Shown here piece by piece: positions 47,041-55,657 of a DNA stretch of 64,000 bases; position 1 is the first letter of the stretch, and each line of letters opens with the position of its first letter. The notes beneath the pieces are model-generated. The model searched no databases, was not told the origin of the DNA, and worked only from the letters and a program-made list of their open reading frames with translations. The position numbers were made by a program, and so were the translations under genes. This DNA comes from Natrinema sp. SYSU A 869 (lineage in GTDB: Archaea > Halobacteriota > Halobacteria > Halobacteriales > Natrialbaceae). The stretch covers positions 2,356,001 to 2,420,000 of the forward strand of contig NZ_CP082249.1 in the NCBI RefSeq assembly GCF_019879105.1, written 5' to 3'.

Positions 47041-47895
47041 CTAGTCGTCGCTCGAGGACCCCGCCTCGACGACGGACTCTTCGTCATCGGTTTCGGGACT
47101 GACGCTCCCGGTCCGGTAGCCGTGGAGATCGAGCGTGACGTGGTCGAAGCCGAGCTTCGAGAGCTCCGTCCGGACTGTCTCGACGAACTCGCGGTCCAGC
47201 GCCCGCTCGAGTTCGTCGGGTGCGACCTCGATGCGGGCGAGGCCGTCGTGGTCGCGGACGCGGAACTGGTCGAAGCCCCACTGTCGCAACAGTGCTTCGG
47301 CCCGCTCGATCCGCGTGAGCCGGTCTTCGGTGACGTCTAGCCCGGTGGGGATCCGCGAGGAGAGACAGGCCATCGAGGGTTTGTCGGCGACCGAGAGGTC
47401 ATAGCGGTCGGCGATCTCGCGGACCTCCGCTTTCGTGATCTCGTGGGCCAACAGCGGCGAGTGAACGTCTAACTCATCGACTGCCTGCAGTCCGGGCCGG
47501 TGGCCCGCGCCCGGATCGTCCGCGTTCGTCCCGTCACAGACCGTCCCCACGCCGAGTTCGCGTGCGGTCTCGAGCATCTCGCCGAGTCGCATCGTCCGAC
47601 AGTGATAGCAGCGGTCGTCATCATTTTCGACAAATGCGTCGCTCTCGAGTTCGGAGAAGGAGACGATCTCGTGGCGGATGCCGATCTCGCTCGCGACCCG
47701 CTTGGCGTCCTCGAGCTCTGCCTCAGGGAGGGTCTCACTCTTCGCGGTGCAGGCGACCGCGTCGTCGCCGAGGGCGTCGTGGGCGAGGGCAGCCACCACG
47801 CTCGAGTCGACGCCGCCGGAGAAGGCGACGACGACGCCGTCGCGGCTCGTGAGGTCGTCGCGGGCGGCCTCGAGTTTCGCCTCGACCGGTGTCAT
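47041..47895 (-). CDS. larE: ATP-dependent sacrificial sulfur transferase LarE
   Basis: A 284-residue PP-loop ATPase that adenylates a carboxylate and donates sulfur in nickel-pincer cofactor synthesis for lactate racemase. The PP-loop is FSGGVDSS (residue ~32), and a cysteine lies in CLSSRIPTG near residue 167, where LarE proteins place the sulfur-donor Cys; DRCYHCR holds two more cysteines, as in the variants that may use a 4Fe-4S cluster. Partner genes larB/larC are not in the window. ATG 47895 gives the family start MTPVEAKLEAARD; an upstream start at 47922 adds only nine residues. Stems follow its 3' end. Confidence 0.9.
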   Translation of the reverse strand: MTPVEAKLEAARDDLTSRDGVVVAFSGGVDSSVVAALAHDALGDDAVACTAKSETLPEAELEDAKRVASEIGIRHEIVSFSELESDAFVENDDDRCYHCRTMRLGEMLETARELGVGTVCDGTNADDPGAGHRPGLQAVDELDVHSPLLAHEITKAEVREIADRYDLSVADKPSMACLSSRIPTGLDVTEDRLTRIERAEALLRQWGFDQFRVRDHDGLARIEVAPDELERALDREFVETVRTELSKLGFDHVTLDLHGYRTGSVSPETDDEESVVEAGSSSDD

Positions 47896-47959
47896 GGACT
47901 CGGGTTCGAGCCGAACGGGCAAAAGGACGTTGTCGTCCGCGGCTCACGTGGCGGGTTCG

Positions 47960-48928
47960 TCAGACCTCGACAGGACGATCGCGCTCGTCGCTTTCCAACA
48001 GCGCGTCGAGTACCCGCATGGTGGCGATCGCCTCGTCGCCGTCCGTCCGCGGGGACCGGTCGGCGGCGACGCAGTCGGCGAAGTGATCGATCTCGAGCCG
48101 GAACTGGTCGACAGGATCGAACGTCTCGACGCCGCGGCGGCCGTCGATCCGGTATTCGAGTTCCAGCTCGCCGTCGGGCACGTCGAACGCGTTCTCGACC
48201 TCGACCCAGCCGTTGGCTCCCTCAATTCGGTAGCGCTGGACGGTCTGCGTGTCGAAGCTCGAGGAGACCCGACCGGTCGCCCCGTCCGCGTACTCAAGGA
48301 TTCCGGTCAGCTCCGTATCGACGCCGGCGTCGCGGGTGTCGGCCGTGGTCGCGTACGCCTGCTCCGGTTCGCCGAGGACCTGACGGACCAGAGAGACGGC
48401 GTAGCAGCCGACGTCCATCAGGCTCCCGCCTGACAGCTCGGATGAGAGGCGGATGTCCTCCGTCCGGTCGAGTCGGTACTTGAACGTCGCCGTCACCGAG
48501 TGTACGTCTTCGAGCTCGTCGCGTGCCAAGGCGATCGCGCGCTCGGTCCGCGGATGATACTGGTACATGAACGCCTCCATCAGGGTCACGCCCTGATCTG
48601 CACAGTAGTCGACGACGTCGCGCGCTTCCCCGGCGTCGACCGCAAGCGGCTTCTCACAGAGGACGTCGAGTCCGGCGTCGGCCGCGCGTTTCGTCCACTC
48701 CGCATGCAGGGCGTTCGGTAGCGGGATATAGAGGGCGTCGACATCGGCGTTCGCAATGAGTGCGTCGTAATCGCCGTAGTACTCCTCGATCCCGTAGTCC
48801 GCCGCAACGGCGCGCGCGTCGGATTCGTCTCGGGACGCGATTGCCGTTACGTCGTGGTCGCTGGCTTCGATTCCCGGGAGGAACGCCTTCTGTGCGATGC
48901 CCGCCGTACTGAGGACGCCGAAATCCAT
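47960..48928 (-). CDS. Gfo/Idh/MocA family oxidoreductase
   Basis: A 322-residue NAD(P)-dependent sugar or polyol dehydrogenase. The N-terminal Rossmann part begins MDFGVLSTAGIAQKAFLPGI, followed by the family motif CEKPLAVDAGEA near residue 93 and the C-terminal alpha/beta domain with GGSLMDVGCY near 168. The substrate cannot be told; haloarchaeal relatives include D-xylose dehydrogenases. ATG 48928 starts at the Rossmann strand, while a longer frame adds a basic, unlikely extension. The next gene is divergent. Confidence 0.88.
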   Translation of the reverse strand: MDFGVLSTAGIAQKAFLPGIEASDHDVTAIASRDESDARAVAADYGIEEYYGDYDALIANADVDALYIPLPNALHAEWTKRAADAGLDVLCEKPLAVDAGEARDVVDYCADQGVTLMEAFMYQYHPRTERAIALARDELEDVHSVTATFKYRLDRTEDIRLSSELSGGSLMDVGCYAVSLVRQVLGEPEQAYATTADTRDAGVDTELTGILEYADGATGRVSSSFDTQTVQRYRIEGANGWVEVENAFDVPDGELELEYRIDGRRGVETFDPVDQFRLEIDHFADCVAADRSPRTDGDEAIATMRVLDALLESDERDRPVEV

Positions 48929-49134
48929 GCCCGTGTGTTTCGCGAACGCGTATAAATATTCCAGCAGTCGCCGATGAGCGTGACCGCCGCGGCCATCGAA
49001 CCACTGCCGCCGAACTATCGCCACCGAACCACCGCCGTCGATCCGACTCATTCACGGCCCCAACAGGGAGACCAGTAAACAGCGCGCCGGACGGTTAAGG
49101 CGATGTCCGTGGTAGGATCGCTATCCGGACCATT

Positions 49135-49704
49135 ATGGCTGTATCAGATCGACTGCGACGACTGCGTTCGATCACCGAAACCGAGGGACACACCAGCGAT
49201 GTCGACGAACACTCCCGCGAGAAACATCTCGTCGACGCGGTGGCTCGCGGAATTCAGGGTGGATTCGTCGCGACGCTGATCATGACCGCCTTCCGGCTGC
49301 CGCTCCTGCGATCGCTGCCACCGTCGGCGAACTTCTGGTCGCAGTACATCGCCGACGGCGATCCCGACGACCACCCGCTCGCTGGCCTCGTCCTGCACCT
49401 GGTCTACGGCGTCAGTTCGGGCGCGATCTTCGGCGGGCTGTTCTCCCTGTACACCGCCGGCCAGTCCATCGAGCCCGAACAGCGCGGGCTCGTCTGGGGC
49501 TCGATCTACGGGATGGTCCTGTCGGCTTTCGGTGCGCAGGTCATGCTGCAGGAACTGCTCGATATCCGCCTCGAGGCGGACGAACTCGCGCTCTTTCACG
49601 CCGGCCACCTCGTCTACGGTCTCTCGCTTGGAGCCTGGGTCGGCTCCCGGACCGAGGGCGTCGAGGATCCGGAACGGGAGTACGAGTACGACAACGGCAA
49701 CTAA
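49135..49704 (+). CDS. Hypothetical membrane protein
   Basis: A 189-residue protein with four hydrophobic segments after a ~35-residue charged start: 40-60 (GIQGGFVATLIMTAFRLPLL), 80-105 (GLVLHLVYGVSSGAIFGGLF), 118-140 and 150-175 (HAGHLVYGLSLGAWVG). Two HLVYG motifs suggest an internal duplication. I recognise no function. It converges on the GshA-like gene, with stops overlapping (49701-49704). Confidence 0.7.
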   Translation: MAVSDRLRRLRSITETEGHTSDVDEHSREKHLVDAVARGIQGGFVATLIMTAFRLPLLRSLPPSANFWSQYIADGDPDDHPLAGLVLHLVYGVSSGAIFGGLFSLYTAGQSIEPEQRGLVWGSIYGMVLSAFGAQVMLQELLDIRLEADELALFHAGHLVYGLSLGAWVGSRTEGVEDPEREYEYDNGN

Positions 49705-50864
49705 CCGTCGGCCCCGCTCAACTTGTCGACGTCTTCCTCGAGTCGACTTGCATACTCGAGTCGCAGGTCGCAAGCGTCGGCTTTCGTTACGTACTGACGG
49801 CCGTCGATCCGCGTTGCGATCGGGTGATAGTCGCCGACGGTAAACCCCATCCGCTCGAGGTAGCCCGCGACGGCCGCCGACGCGAGCCCGTTGCGGATCG
49901 CCGAGTCGGCGAGGTCGCGGACCGTTTCGAACGCGGGAAGGGCGACCCCCTCGTTCGTGACATGACCGGGGCGAGCGGTCGGACCGCCACTGCCACCGTA
50001 ACCGAGGCCGACGCCGCTGCCGTCGCTCTCCCTGCGCGTGCCGCCGCCGTCGCCCTCGGTGCCGATCCGCACGTTGGTGTGGTGGAGCCGCTCCATCACC
50101 GTCTCGAGGTCGGCGGTCAGCCGGAGCAACTGGCTGGGCAAGGCGGCGTCGGGTGAGCGCCACTCGATGGTCGGCCTCGAATCGCGCAGCCGCACGGGCG
50201 TCCAGATCACGTCGTCCGATGAGACGTGCTCCTCGACCGCCGCCGCGTCGACGCCCGCCTCGACGGCCGCCGCTTTGAACTCCTCGTAGCACTGCTCGAG
50301 CCGCCGGTGCCACTCGCCGATGTTTTCCACGTAGCGCCAGAGCTGGCCGTGTTTCGGGTGCGTCTCGGTGCTTCGCTTTCGGTAGCAGTGGGAACGGGCC
50401 CCGTTCGCGATTCGTTCGCCCCGATAGTACGGTGAGGAGTTGACCAGCGCGAGCGCCGGATCGAGGGCGATGAGGGCGTTGAGCTGGTCGGTGATGGTTC
50501 GCTTCTCGACGCGGATGTGCGTTCCGGCGCAGTGCGTCGCATAGTCGGAGTTCTTGCCGAACACTGCCTCTCGGATACGACCTCGTTCGCTGGGGCGGTG
50601 GTCGATCACGTCGCCGTTGATCGGCGTCCCCAGTGGGACGAGGCGCTTGTCTAGCTCCGCCGCCCTCGAGAGGGCGTTCTCGAGGTCATCGACGAGCGCA
50701 GTCCGGAGTTCCGAGACCGACTCGCAGGGCGGCGTCTTCAGTTCGACCAACGGCTCGACGAACTCCTGATCGGTTCGATCCGAACCGTCCGCGAGTGGGC
50801 CCGGTTCGGTGAGGTTCCCGTTGCTGTCGATGACCCAGTACTCGACTTCGATGCTCGTTTTCAT
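49701..50864 (-). CDS. gshA: Glutamate-cysteine ligase family protein
   Basis: A 387-residue GCS2-type ligase. MKTSIEVEYWVIDSNGNL is the ATP-grasp-like start, and CESVSELRTAL, GTHIRVEKRTITDQLNALIALDP and WRSPDAALPSQLLRLTADLE are conserved blocks. In haloarchaea this family includes GshA, which makes gamma-glutamylcysteine, their main low-molecular-weight thiol. Gly-rich insertion near residue 280 (EGDGGGTRRESDGSGVG) is probably a loop. Whether this is the true GshA or a related carboxylate-amine ligase cannot be told by eye. The promoter lies in 50865-51335, which is otherwise empty. Confidence 0.8.
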   Translation of the reverse strand: MKTSIEVEYWVIDSNGNLTEPGPLADGSDRTDQEFVEPLVELKTPPCESVSELRTALVDDLENALSRAAELDKRLVPLGTPINGDVIDHRPSERGRIREAVFGKNSDYATHCAGTHIRVEKRTITDQLNALIALDPALALVNSSPYYRGERIANGARSHCYRKRSTETHPKHGQLWRYVENIGEWHRRLEQCYEEFKAAAVEAGVDAAAVEEHVSSDDVIWTPVRLRDSRPTIEWRSPDAALPSQLLRLTADLETVMERLHHTNVRIGTEGDGGGTRRESDGSGVGLGYGGSGGPTARPGHVTNEGVALPAFETVRDLADSAIRNGLASAAVAGYLERMGFTVGDYHPIATRIDGRQYVTKADACDLRLEYASRLEEDVDKLSGADG

Positions 50865-51335
50865 TGTCGGGATGGCGTCCGCGCTCGTCGGTCAGCCAGT
50901 CGGTTGGTTCGGCTCGGCTGTACTCGCTTCCACAGAAGACGCGATTCGGGTCGTTCGGCCGGCTCGAGTTCGGTTTCTCGGTGTGTTCACGATCAACGTG
51001 TTTTCCCGAAGGGGCCGTGCCTGCAGCCGCCTGCCGTATTTCTCCTGCTCGCGGTCGCTGCCGGTATCGGCGTGACGGTCCGTGTGTCGGTCTCGAGCGG
51101 ACCGTTCGACCCCTCTGTTTCGCGTCCACCGACGTGATGTTCAGCGATATCTGAACGATCGCTCTTTGCCGGACGGTGAAGTCAGCCGAACGACAGTATG
51201 AGCGTTGCCACGATACACGAGACGCGGATCCGTAGCGGGAAACGATGACGGAGTCGACCACCGCCGCGATTGCGAATCCGGGACCAGCGAACGGATCGCG
51301 GTCAGGGAGGTGCGGGCCGTCACGCCGTCCGCTCG
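50865..51335. other. Intergenic region, about 470 bp
   Basis: Between gshA and the ferritin-like gene. Short frames occur but have basic composition. TTCAG-N6-CTGAA is a dyad at 51140-51155. No RNA or repeat stands out. Confidence 0.45.
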
Positions 51336-51836
51336 CTACGCGCGCCCCGTTTCCAGCGAGTCGACGACTGAGATCTCGGTCTCGAGATCCTCGAGTCGCT
51401 GCAGCATCGCCCGCTCTTCCTCGAGCGTCTCCTCGAGCGGTTCAACGATATCGGTCGCGTAGGCGAGTCGACCCGCCAGCGTGACCAGTCCCTCATAGGA
51501 CCGGATCTCGAGGCGCTCCGCCGCGAGGCCGATCTCGAGGTCGACGTACTCAGGCGGCGACTCGTCGTCGGCCCTGCGAGCCTGTCGCGACTCAGCGAGG
51601 CCGTCGGCCGTCCGCGACCGACTCGCACGTGGCTGCCGACCGAGCGCCTCGAAGACGTCCTCGAGCCGCTCGACCTGTTGTTCGGTTTCGTCGCGGTGGG
51701 TCGCGAACCGGTCCGCGAGGTCGTCGTTCGTGGCGTCGGCCGCCATCTCCGCGAGCAGTTCGACATGGGTGCGTTCGACGTAGTAGGCGTGCTGTAACTG
51801 AGAGCCGAACAGGTCCTCGAGCGTTTCGATATTCAT
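51336..51836 (-). CDS. Ferritin-like DUF892 (YciE) protein
   Basis: A 166-residue helical protein. MNIETLEDLFGSQLQHAYYVERTHVELL is the DUF892 start and the rest follows a four-helix pattern (VERLEDVFEALGRQ, then YVDLEIGLAAERLEIRSYEG and the last helix). Members resemble ferritins and are tied to stress responses. It follows another DUF892 gene on the same strand after 17 bp, likely in one operon. Confidence 0.85.
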   Translation of the reverse strand: MNIETLEDLFGSQLQHAYYVERTHVELLAEMAADATNDDLADRFATHRDETEQQVERLEDVFEALGRQPRASRSRTADGLAESRQARRADDESPPEYVDLEIGLAAERLEIRSYEGLVTLAGRLAYATDIVEPLEETLEEERAMLQRLEDLETEISVVDSLETGRA

Positions 51837-51852
51837 GGTGTGATCGGAGCAG

Positions 51853-52440
51853 TTATCGTCGGTCGAGTGAGCCGCGGCTAGCGTTGCCGACCGGGCTCGC
51901 CGCGAGCAACGTCTCGACGGCGTCGCTGTCCGACAGCGACTCGAGTTCGGTTCGCATTGCCCGTTCATCGTCGTAGTTCGGCCGCAGCGCGTCGACGATG
52001 TTCTCGCCGTCCTCACTCTCGAGCGAGTTCGCGAGCGCCATCGCCGTCTCGTAGACCGTACATTCGATGGCCTCGAGTTTCAGGGCGGTCTCGATGTAGT
52101 ACAGTGGCCGGAGTTCGTCGTTCAAGATGACGTTATTGAATTTCTCCTTGTCGGCGAGTAGGCCGTCGAACTCCGGGACCTGCCTGGTTGCGGGCTCCTC
52201 GCCGAGCGTGTCGAAGGCGTCCTCGATGCGCTCGCAGTGTCGCTGGGTCTCGTCGCAGTGGTCGTCGATGGTCTCTCGCAGTCGCTCTCGACACTCCGTG
52301 ACGCGGCCATCGTCTAACACGTCGATCGAGACGTCGGCCGCCAGTGTCTCGAGTTCGTCGCAGAGTTCCCGTTCGACGTAGTAGAGGCGTTCCAGCTCGG
52401 TCGTGAGTGCGTCGTGGGGTGTAATCGTTGTCGTGCTCAT
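51853..52440 (-). CDS. Ferritin-like DUF892 protein, second copy
   Basis: A 195-residue paralogue of the product of 51336-51836. It starts MSTTTITPHDALTTELERLYYVERELCDEL, with a helix DDHCDETQRHCERIEDAFDTLGEE, and ends in VETLLAASPVGNASRGSL. Members have di-iron-like or ferritin-like folds; the acidic metal residues cannot be confirmed by eye. Gene order with 52476-52805 suggests a small stress operon. Confidence 0.83.
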   Translation of the reverse strand: MSTTTITPHDALTTELERLYYVERELCDELETLAADVSIDVLDDGRVTECRERLRETIDDHCDETQRHCERIEDAFDTLGEEPATRQVPEFDGLLADKEKFNNVILNDELRPLYYIETALKLEAIECTVYETAMALANSLESEDGENIVDALRPNYDDERAMRTELESLSDSDAVETLLAASPVGNASRGSLDRR

Positions 52441-52475
52441 GGCTCGCGTGTCCGGTGGTCGGGTGCGTCGGGTGT

Positions 52476-52805
52476 TCAGAACGACTGTCGCGGTCGCATG
52501 TGATCGTCAGTGTCGTTGGGACTGTCGCCACGGTCGCTGTACCGCGGTCGGCCCACGGCGTTTCGCCCGACGCCGTTCATGATCGCCAGTTCGAGGTCGT
52601 CTCTCGTTTCGTAGGTCTCGTGGCCGGACGTCTCGAGAATCGTCCGCAGTGAATCCGACTCCCGAGGGTAGGTAATTTCGACGTCGGCGTATTCCGCGAG
52701 CACCTCGTCGGTCGTCATCGGGAACGTCGCGTCACCGAACAGTTGGCTGATCTCACCGACTTCCAGCGATCTGATCTCGTCCGCGCCGTCGTCGATGTGG
52801 CTCAT
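52476..52805 (-). CDS. DUF5789 family protein
   Basis: A 109-residue acidic protein with the haloarchaeal DUF5789 pattern: MSHIDDGADEIRSLEVGEISQLFGDATFPMTTDEVLAEYADVEI, later NGVGRNAVGRPRYSDRGDSP. Similar proteins often sit in stress or DUF892 clusters; their role is unknown. It is the first gene of the three-gene minus-strand unit here and is divergent from the aldo/keto reductase. Confidence 0.8.
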   Translation of the reverse strand: MSHIDDGADEIRSLEVGEISQLFGDATFPMTTDEVLAEYADVEITYPRESDSLRTILETSGHETYETRDDLELAIMNGVGRNAVGRPRYSDRGDSPNDTDDHMRPRQSF

Positions 52806-53005
52806 CGACCGCTTCTATCCCGATTGGTGGCAAAGTACTATAGCCTGCAGACGACGACCGAAACCCAGAGACGCTCTAATCGCCGGTTGTATCCCTTTGC
52901 TATCCGCTTCTCCGATTCACCGCTCTCGGTGTGATTCCGCCGAGCGACACCATAACGGCTTGCCGCCAGCCCAACCCATAGGCCGGTCCGCGAAAACGGC
53001 CACAC

Positions 53006-53995
53006 GTGAACTATCGACGACTCGGTTCGACCGGACGTGCGATCTCCGAGGTCGGCCTCGGGACCTGGAACATCGGCGGCGACTGGGGCGATGTCGACGA
53101 CGAGACCGGCCGCGATGTCGTCCGCGCTGCTATCGACGCGGATATCGACTTCATCGACACCGCCGACGTGTACGGCGATGGCCGCAGCGAGCGCCACATC
53201 GGTCACGTCCTCGACGAGCGCGACGCCCACGACGACGTGTTCATTGCGACGAAAGCGGGGCGGCGGCTCGACCCCCACGAGGCCGACCGCTACGACTACG
53301 ATACCCTCGCTGCGTTCGTCGACCGGAGCCGCGAGAACCTCCGCGAGGAGACGCTCGACCTCCTCCAGTTGCACTGTCCACCGACCGAGGCGTACTACCA
53401 GCCGTCGACGTTCGAGGCACTCGAGCGGCTGAAAGACGAGGCCAAAATCGCTCACGCCGGTGTCAGCGTCGAGAAAGTCGAGGAGGCGCTCAAGGCCATC
53501 GAGTACGACGTCGTCGAGACCGTCCAGCTCGTCTTCAATCCCTTCCGCCAGCGACCGGCGGAGCTGTTCTTCGAGCGGGCCCGAAGGGAAGACATCGGCG
53601 TGATCGTCCGCGTGCCGTACGCGTCGGGGCTGTTGACGGGCGCACTCGAGCGCGAGCAGTCGTTCCCGGAAGACGATCACCGGAACTTCAATCGCGAGGG
53701 CGAGGCCTTCGACGTCGGCGAGACGTTCGCCGGCGTCCCCTACGAGACGGGCCACGACGCCGTCGACGCGCTCGAGCCGTACGTCCCCGAGGGACTGTCG
53801 CTGGCGGATCTAACGCTCCGGTGGATTCTCGACCACGAGGCGGTCTCGACGGTCATTCCGGGGACGACCTCGCCGGACCACGTCCGAAGCAACGCGGCCG
53901 CCTCGGAGCTGAAACCTCTCTCGAATCGGGTTCACGGCGCCGTCCGGGACGTCTACGAGGAGTCCGTGTTCGAGCACGTCCACCATCGCTGGTAG
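53006..53995 (+). CDS. Aldo/keto reductase
   Basis: A 329-residue NADPH-dependent oxidoreductase of the (beta/alpha)8 type. MNYRRLGSTGRAISEVGLGTWNIGGDWGD is the family start, FIDTADVYGDGRSE carries the catalytic Asp and Tyr, IATKAGRR holds the Lys, and LLQLHCPPTEAYYQ holds the His. The substrate is open; relatives handle sugars or aldehydes. The start is GTG 53006. Confidence 0.93.
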   Translation: MNYRRLGSTGRAISEVGLGTWNIGGDWGDVDDETGRDVVRAAIDADIDFIDTADVYGDGRSERHIGHVLDERDAHDDVFIATKAGRRLDPHEADRYDYDTLAAFVDRSRENLREETLDLLQLHCPPTEAYYQPSTFEALERLKDEAKIAHAGVSVEKVEEALKAIEYDVVETVQLVFNPFRQRPAELFFERARREDIGVIVRVPYASGLLTGALEREQSFPEDDHRNFNREGEAFDVGETFAGVPYETGHDAVDALEPYVPEGLSLADLTLRWILDHEAVSTVIPGTTSPDHVRSNAAASELKPLSNRVHGAVRDVYEESVFEHVHHRW

Positions 53996-54047
53996 CGCGG
54001 TTGGCAACGCTTCGGGATGGCATCTCGGTGGCTGCCATCGCGACTCC

Positions 54048-54776
54048 TCAAATGAGTGCCATACCAAGCCAGAGCCCCAGTGGAACGCCGACCGCCGTCG
54101 CGGCGGCCCCTCGAGAGAGGTTTGCCTCTCGTTCGAGCCCGCCGGTGAGCAGGTACCACTGCCAGAGCACGGTGAGGACGGTTGCGACCGCTATGAACGG
54201 CTCGACGGGTGCGAGTGCCGACTCGAGGACCGCTACGCCACGTTCGGGATTGGTGATCGTCACGTCCGCGAGGGCGAGGCGTAACGCGAGGAGTCCGACG
54301 CCCAGTCGGAAGAACTCCGGGAGGGCGGCCCAGCCGGCCAGCGCGATCGTCCCGCCGACGGACGGCGTTCCACCCGCGAGTCGCGCGGCACCGAACAGGA
54401 CGACGCTTCCGAGGGCCCAGAGGATGAACGGCATGATCACCACGTGCCCGAGGTAATCGGTCACCGCCTCAGAGACGAGCGTGCCGGCGTCACGCTCGAT
54501 CTTCGCGGGTTCGTCGCAGTTGTCGGCCATCATGTCGGAACTGTGCTGTTCGCAGACCCACTCTGGTGGCCGATTGGGGTTGTCCATCATCACTGTCGCG
54601 TCCATCGATTCGGCGAGCATCGACCCCACCGCGAGAGTCGACAGCCCGAGTGCGACGGCCAGGCCAATTACGAGGATCGCGGCGATCGGAAGCGTCGCCG
54701 CCGAATCGTGGTCCTCGAAGAACGCGGCCGGATCGCAGAGGAGCAGGGAGAGCGATCGCAGGGCGGATCGAACCAT
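54048..54776 (-). CDS. Yip1-domain membrane protein
   Basis: A 242-residue membrane protein with about five TM segments: residues ~28-52, 110-130, 140-165, 185-205 and 222-240. The first (ALRSLSLLLCDPAAFFEDHD) is the Yip1-like start in archaea. The loop between TM1 and TM2 holds three cysteine-bearing acidic stretches (WVCEQHSSDMMADNCDEP). Function is unknown in archaea. Confidence 0.7.
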   Translation of the reverse strand: MVRSALRSLSLLLCDPAAFFEDHDSAATLPIAAILVIGLAVALGLSTLAVGSMLAESMDATVMMDNPNRPPEWVCEQHSSDMMADNCDEPAKIERDAGTLVSEAVTDYLGHVVIMPFILWALGSVVLFGAARLAGGTPSVGGTIALAGWAALPEFFRLGVGLLALRLALADVTITNPERGVAVLESALAPVEPFIAVATVLTVLWQWYLLTGGLEREANLSRGAAATAVGVPLGLWLGMALI

Positions 54777-55007
54777 CGTTCCATGATACTAACATGTGGT
54801 CAATAACACTATCGATAAATTGAATAGAAAGTCGCGGGCGGGCCGTGGCAACCGAGACGCGGCTCGATTCCGGTCCGATTCGGGTTGATTGAACTGATCA
54901 GACTGATCGGACCGACCGGGCCGGCCGGGTCGCCACTCGAATAGGCGTTCGAACGGGCTGATAGTGCAGGGACCACGTCGATTCTGTTGGTCCGCGTCGA
55001 AGCACGT

Positions 55008-55348
55008 ATGACCGACTACGCACTGCACGAGCCCGAGTTCTCGGACACGACGACCGAGGAGTGGAATGAGCCGCAACTCGAGGACTTCGATACCGACGAC
55101 TTAGGGAGGTCGCGGACCACTTCCTTCTCTCGTCGTCGGGGTTCCCGCCGGAGAACTTCACGGACCTCAAGCTTCCCGTGGTCGATCCGGACGGCAATCT
55201 CAACAAGAACGCCCTGCAGACGGCAAAAAGCGGCGGCCACGGCGTCGGCGCGGTCGAAGACCTCGACGACGACAAGCGGGACGACATCGAGGAGCTGATC
55301 GACAATCTCGCGAACGAGCAGTTCGAAGACGCCGAGTTCGGCGACTAA
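55008..55348 (+). CDS. Small hypothetical protein (frame change)
   Basis: ATG 55008 starts MTDYALHEPEFSDTTTEEWN. One missing base near TTAGGGAGG (55101-55109) breaks the frame; restoring it gives EVADHFLLSSSGFPPENFTDLKL and a stop at 55346-55348 (113 aa). The restored part has the halophilic acidic bias and a SGGHGV motif (KSGGHGVGAVEDLDDDKRDD). As written the frame runs into a basic tail. The resemblance to small archaeal proteins is by look only, so no function is given. Confidence 0.6.
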
Positions 55349-55560
55349 GCGGCCGGCCGCCGATCGCGGTGTCGCGCACCGACGAGTCGACGTGCAGTCA
55401 GGTCGACGACCGCTCCCGTCCAGACAAGGACGAGGATACTACAGAGTACGAGCCCGCGCGTCCAGTTCCCGCCGTCGAACTCTCGCACCGCCGCCGAAAT
55501 CACCGAACGGACCGACACCGCCCGCGTCGGTTTCGTTCCGAAGAGGGCCGTGATTGGCAT
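55345..55560 (-). CDS. Small single-TM hypothetical protein
   Basis: A 71-residue protein with one TM segment, GLVLCSILVLVWTGAVVDL, at residues ~36-54. The start MPITALFGTKPTRAVSVRSV is basic, so the N-terminus may be inside. It converges with the hypothetical gene at 55008 (stops overlap by 4 bases). No family is known. Confidence 0.5.
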   Translation of the reverse strand: MPITALFGTKPTRAVSVRSVISAAVREFDGGNWTRGLVLCSILVLVWTGAVVDLTARRLVGARHRDRRPAA

Positions 55561-55657
55561 ACGTGCTTTCGCAGCGCCGCCGATATAACGCCGTCCCGGA
55601 GCATGTAAGGGAAAGGCGTGCGTTGGATTGCCACCCGCCTCGTCGCGTTCGTTGCGT

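Noticed and set aside
46642-47340. Plus-strand frame through the hairpin array and larE
   Set aside because: It reads through perfect palindromes and then antisense to larE; the product is basic at first and acidic only as a shadow.
50809-51075. Plus-strand frame upstream of gshA
   Set aside because: It overlaps the gshA start antisense, and its composition is not that of a haloarchaeal protein.
54870-54945. GC-rich palindromic stretch with CTGATCAG and GGCCGGCC
   Set aside because: Short palindromes in GC-rich DNA are expected, and no consistent fold or repeat spacing is seen.
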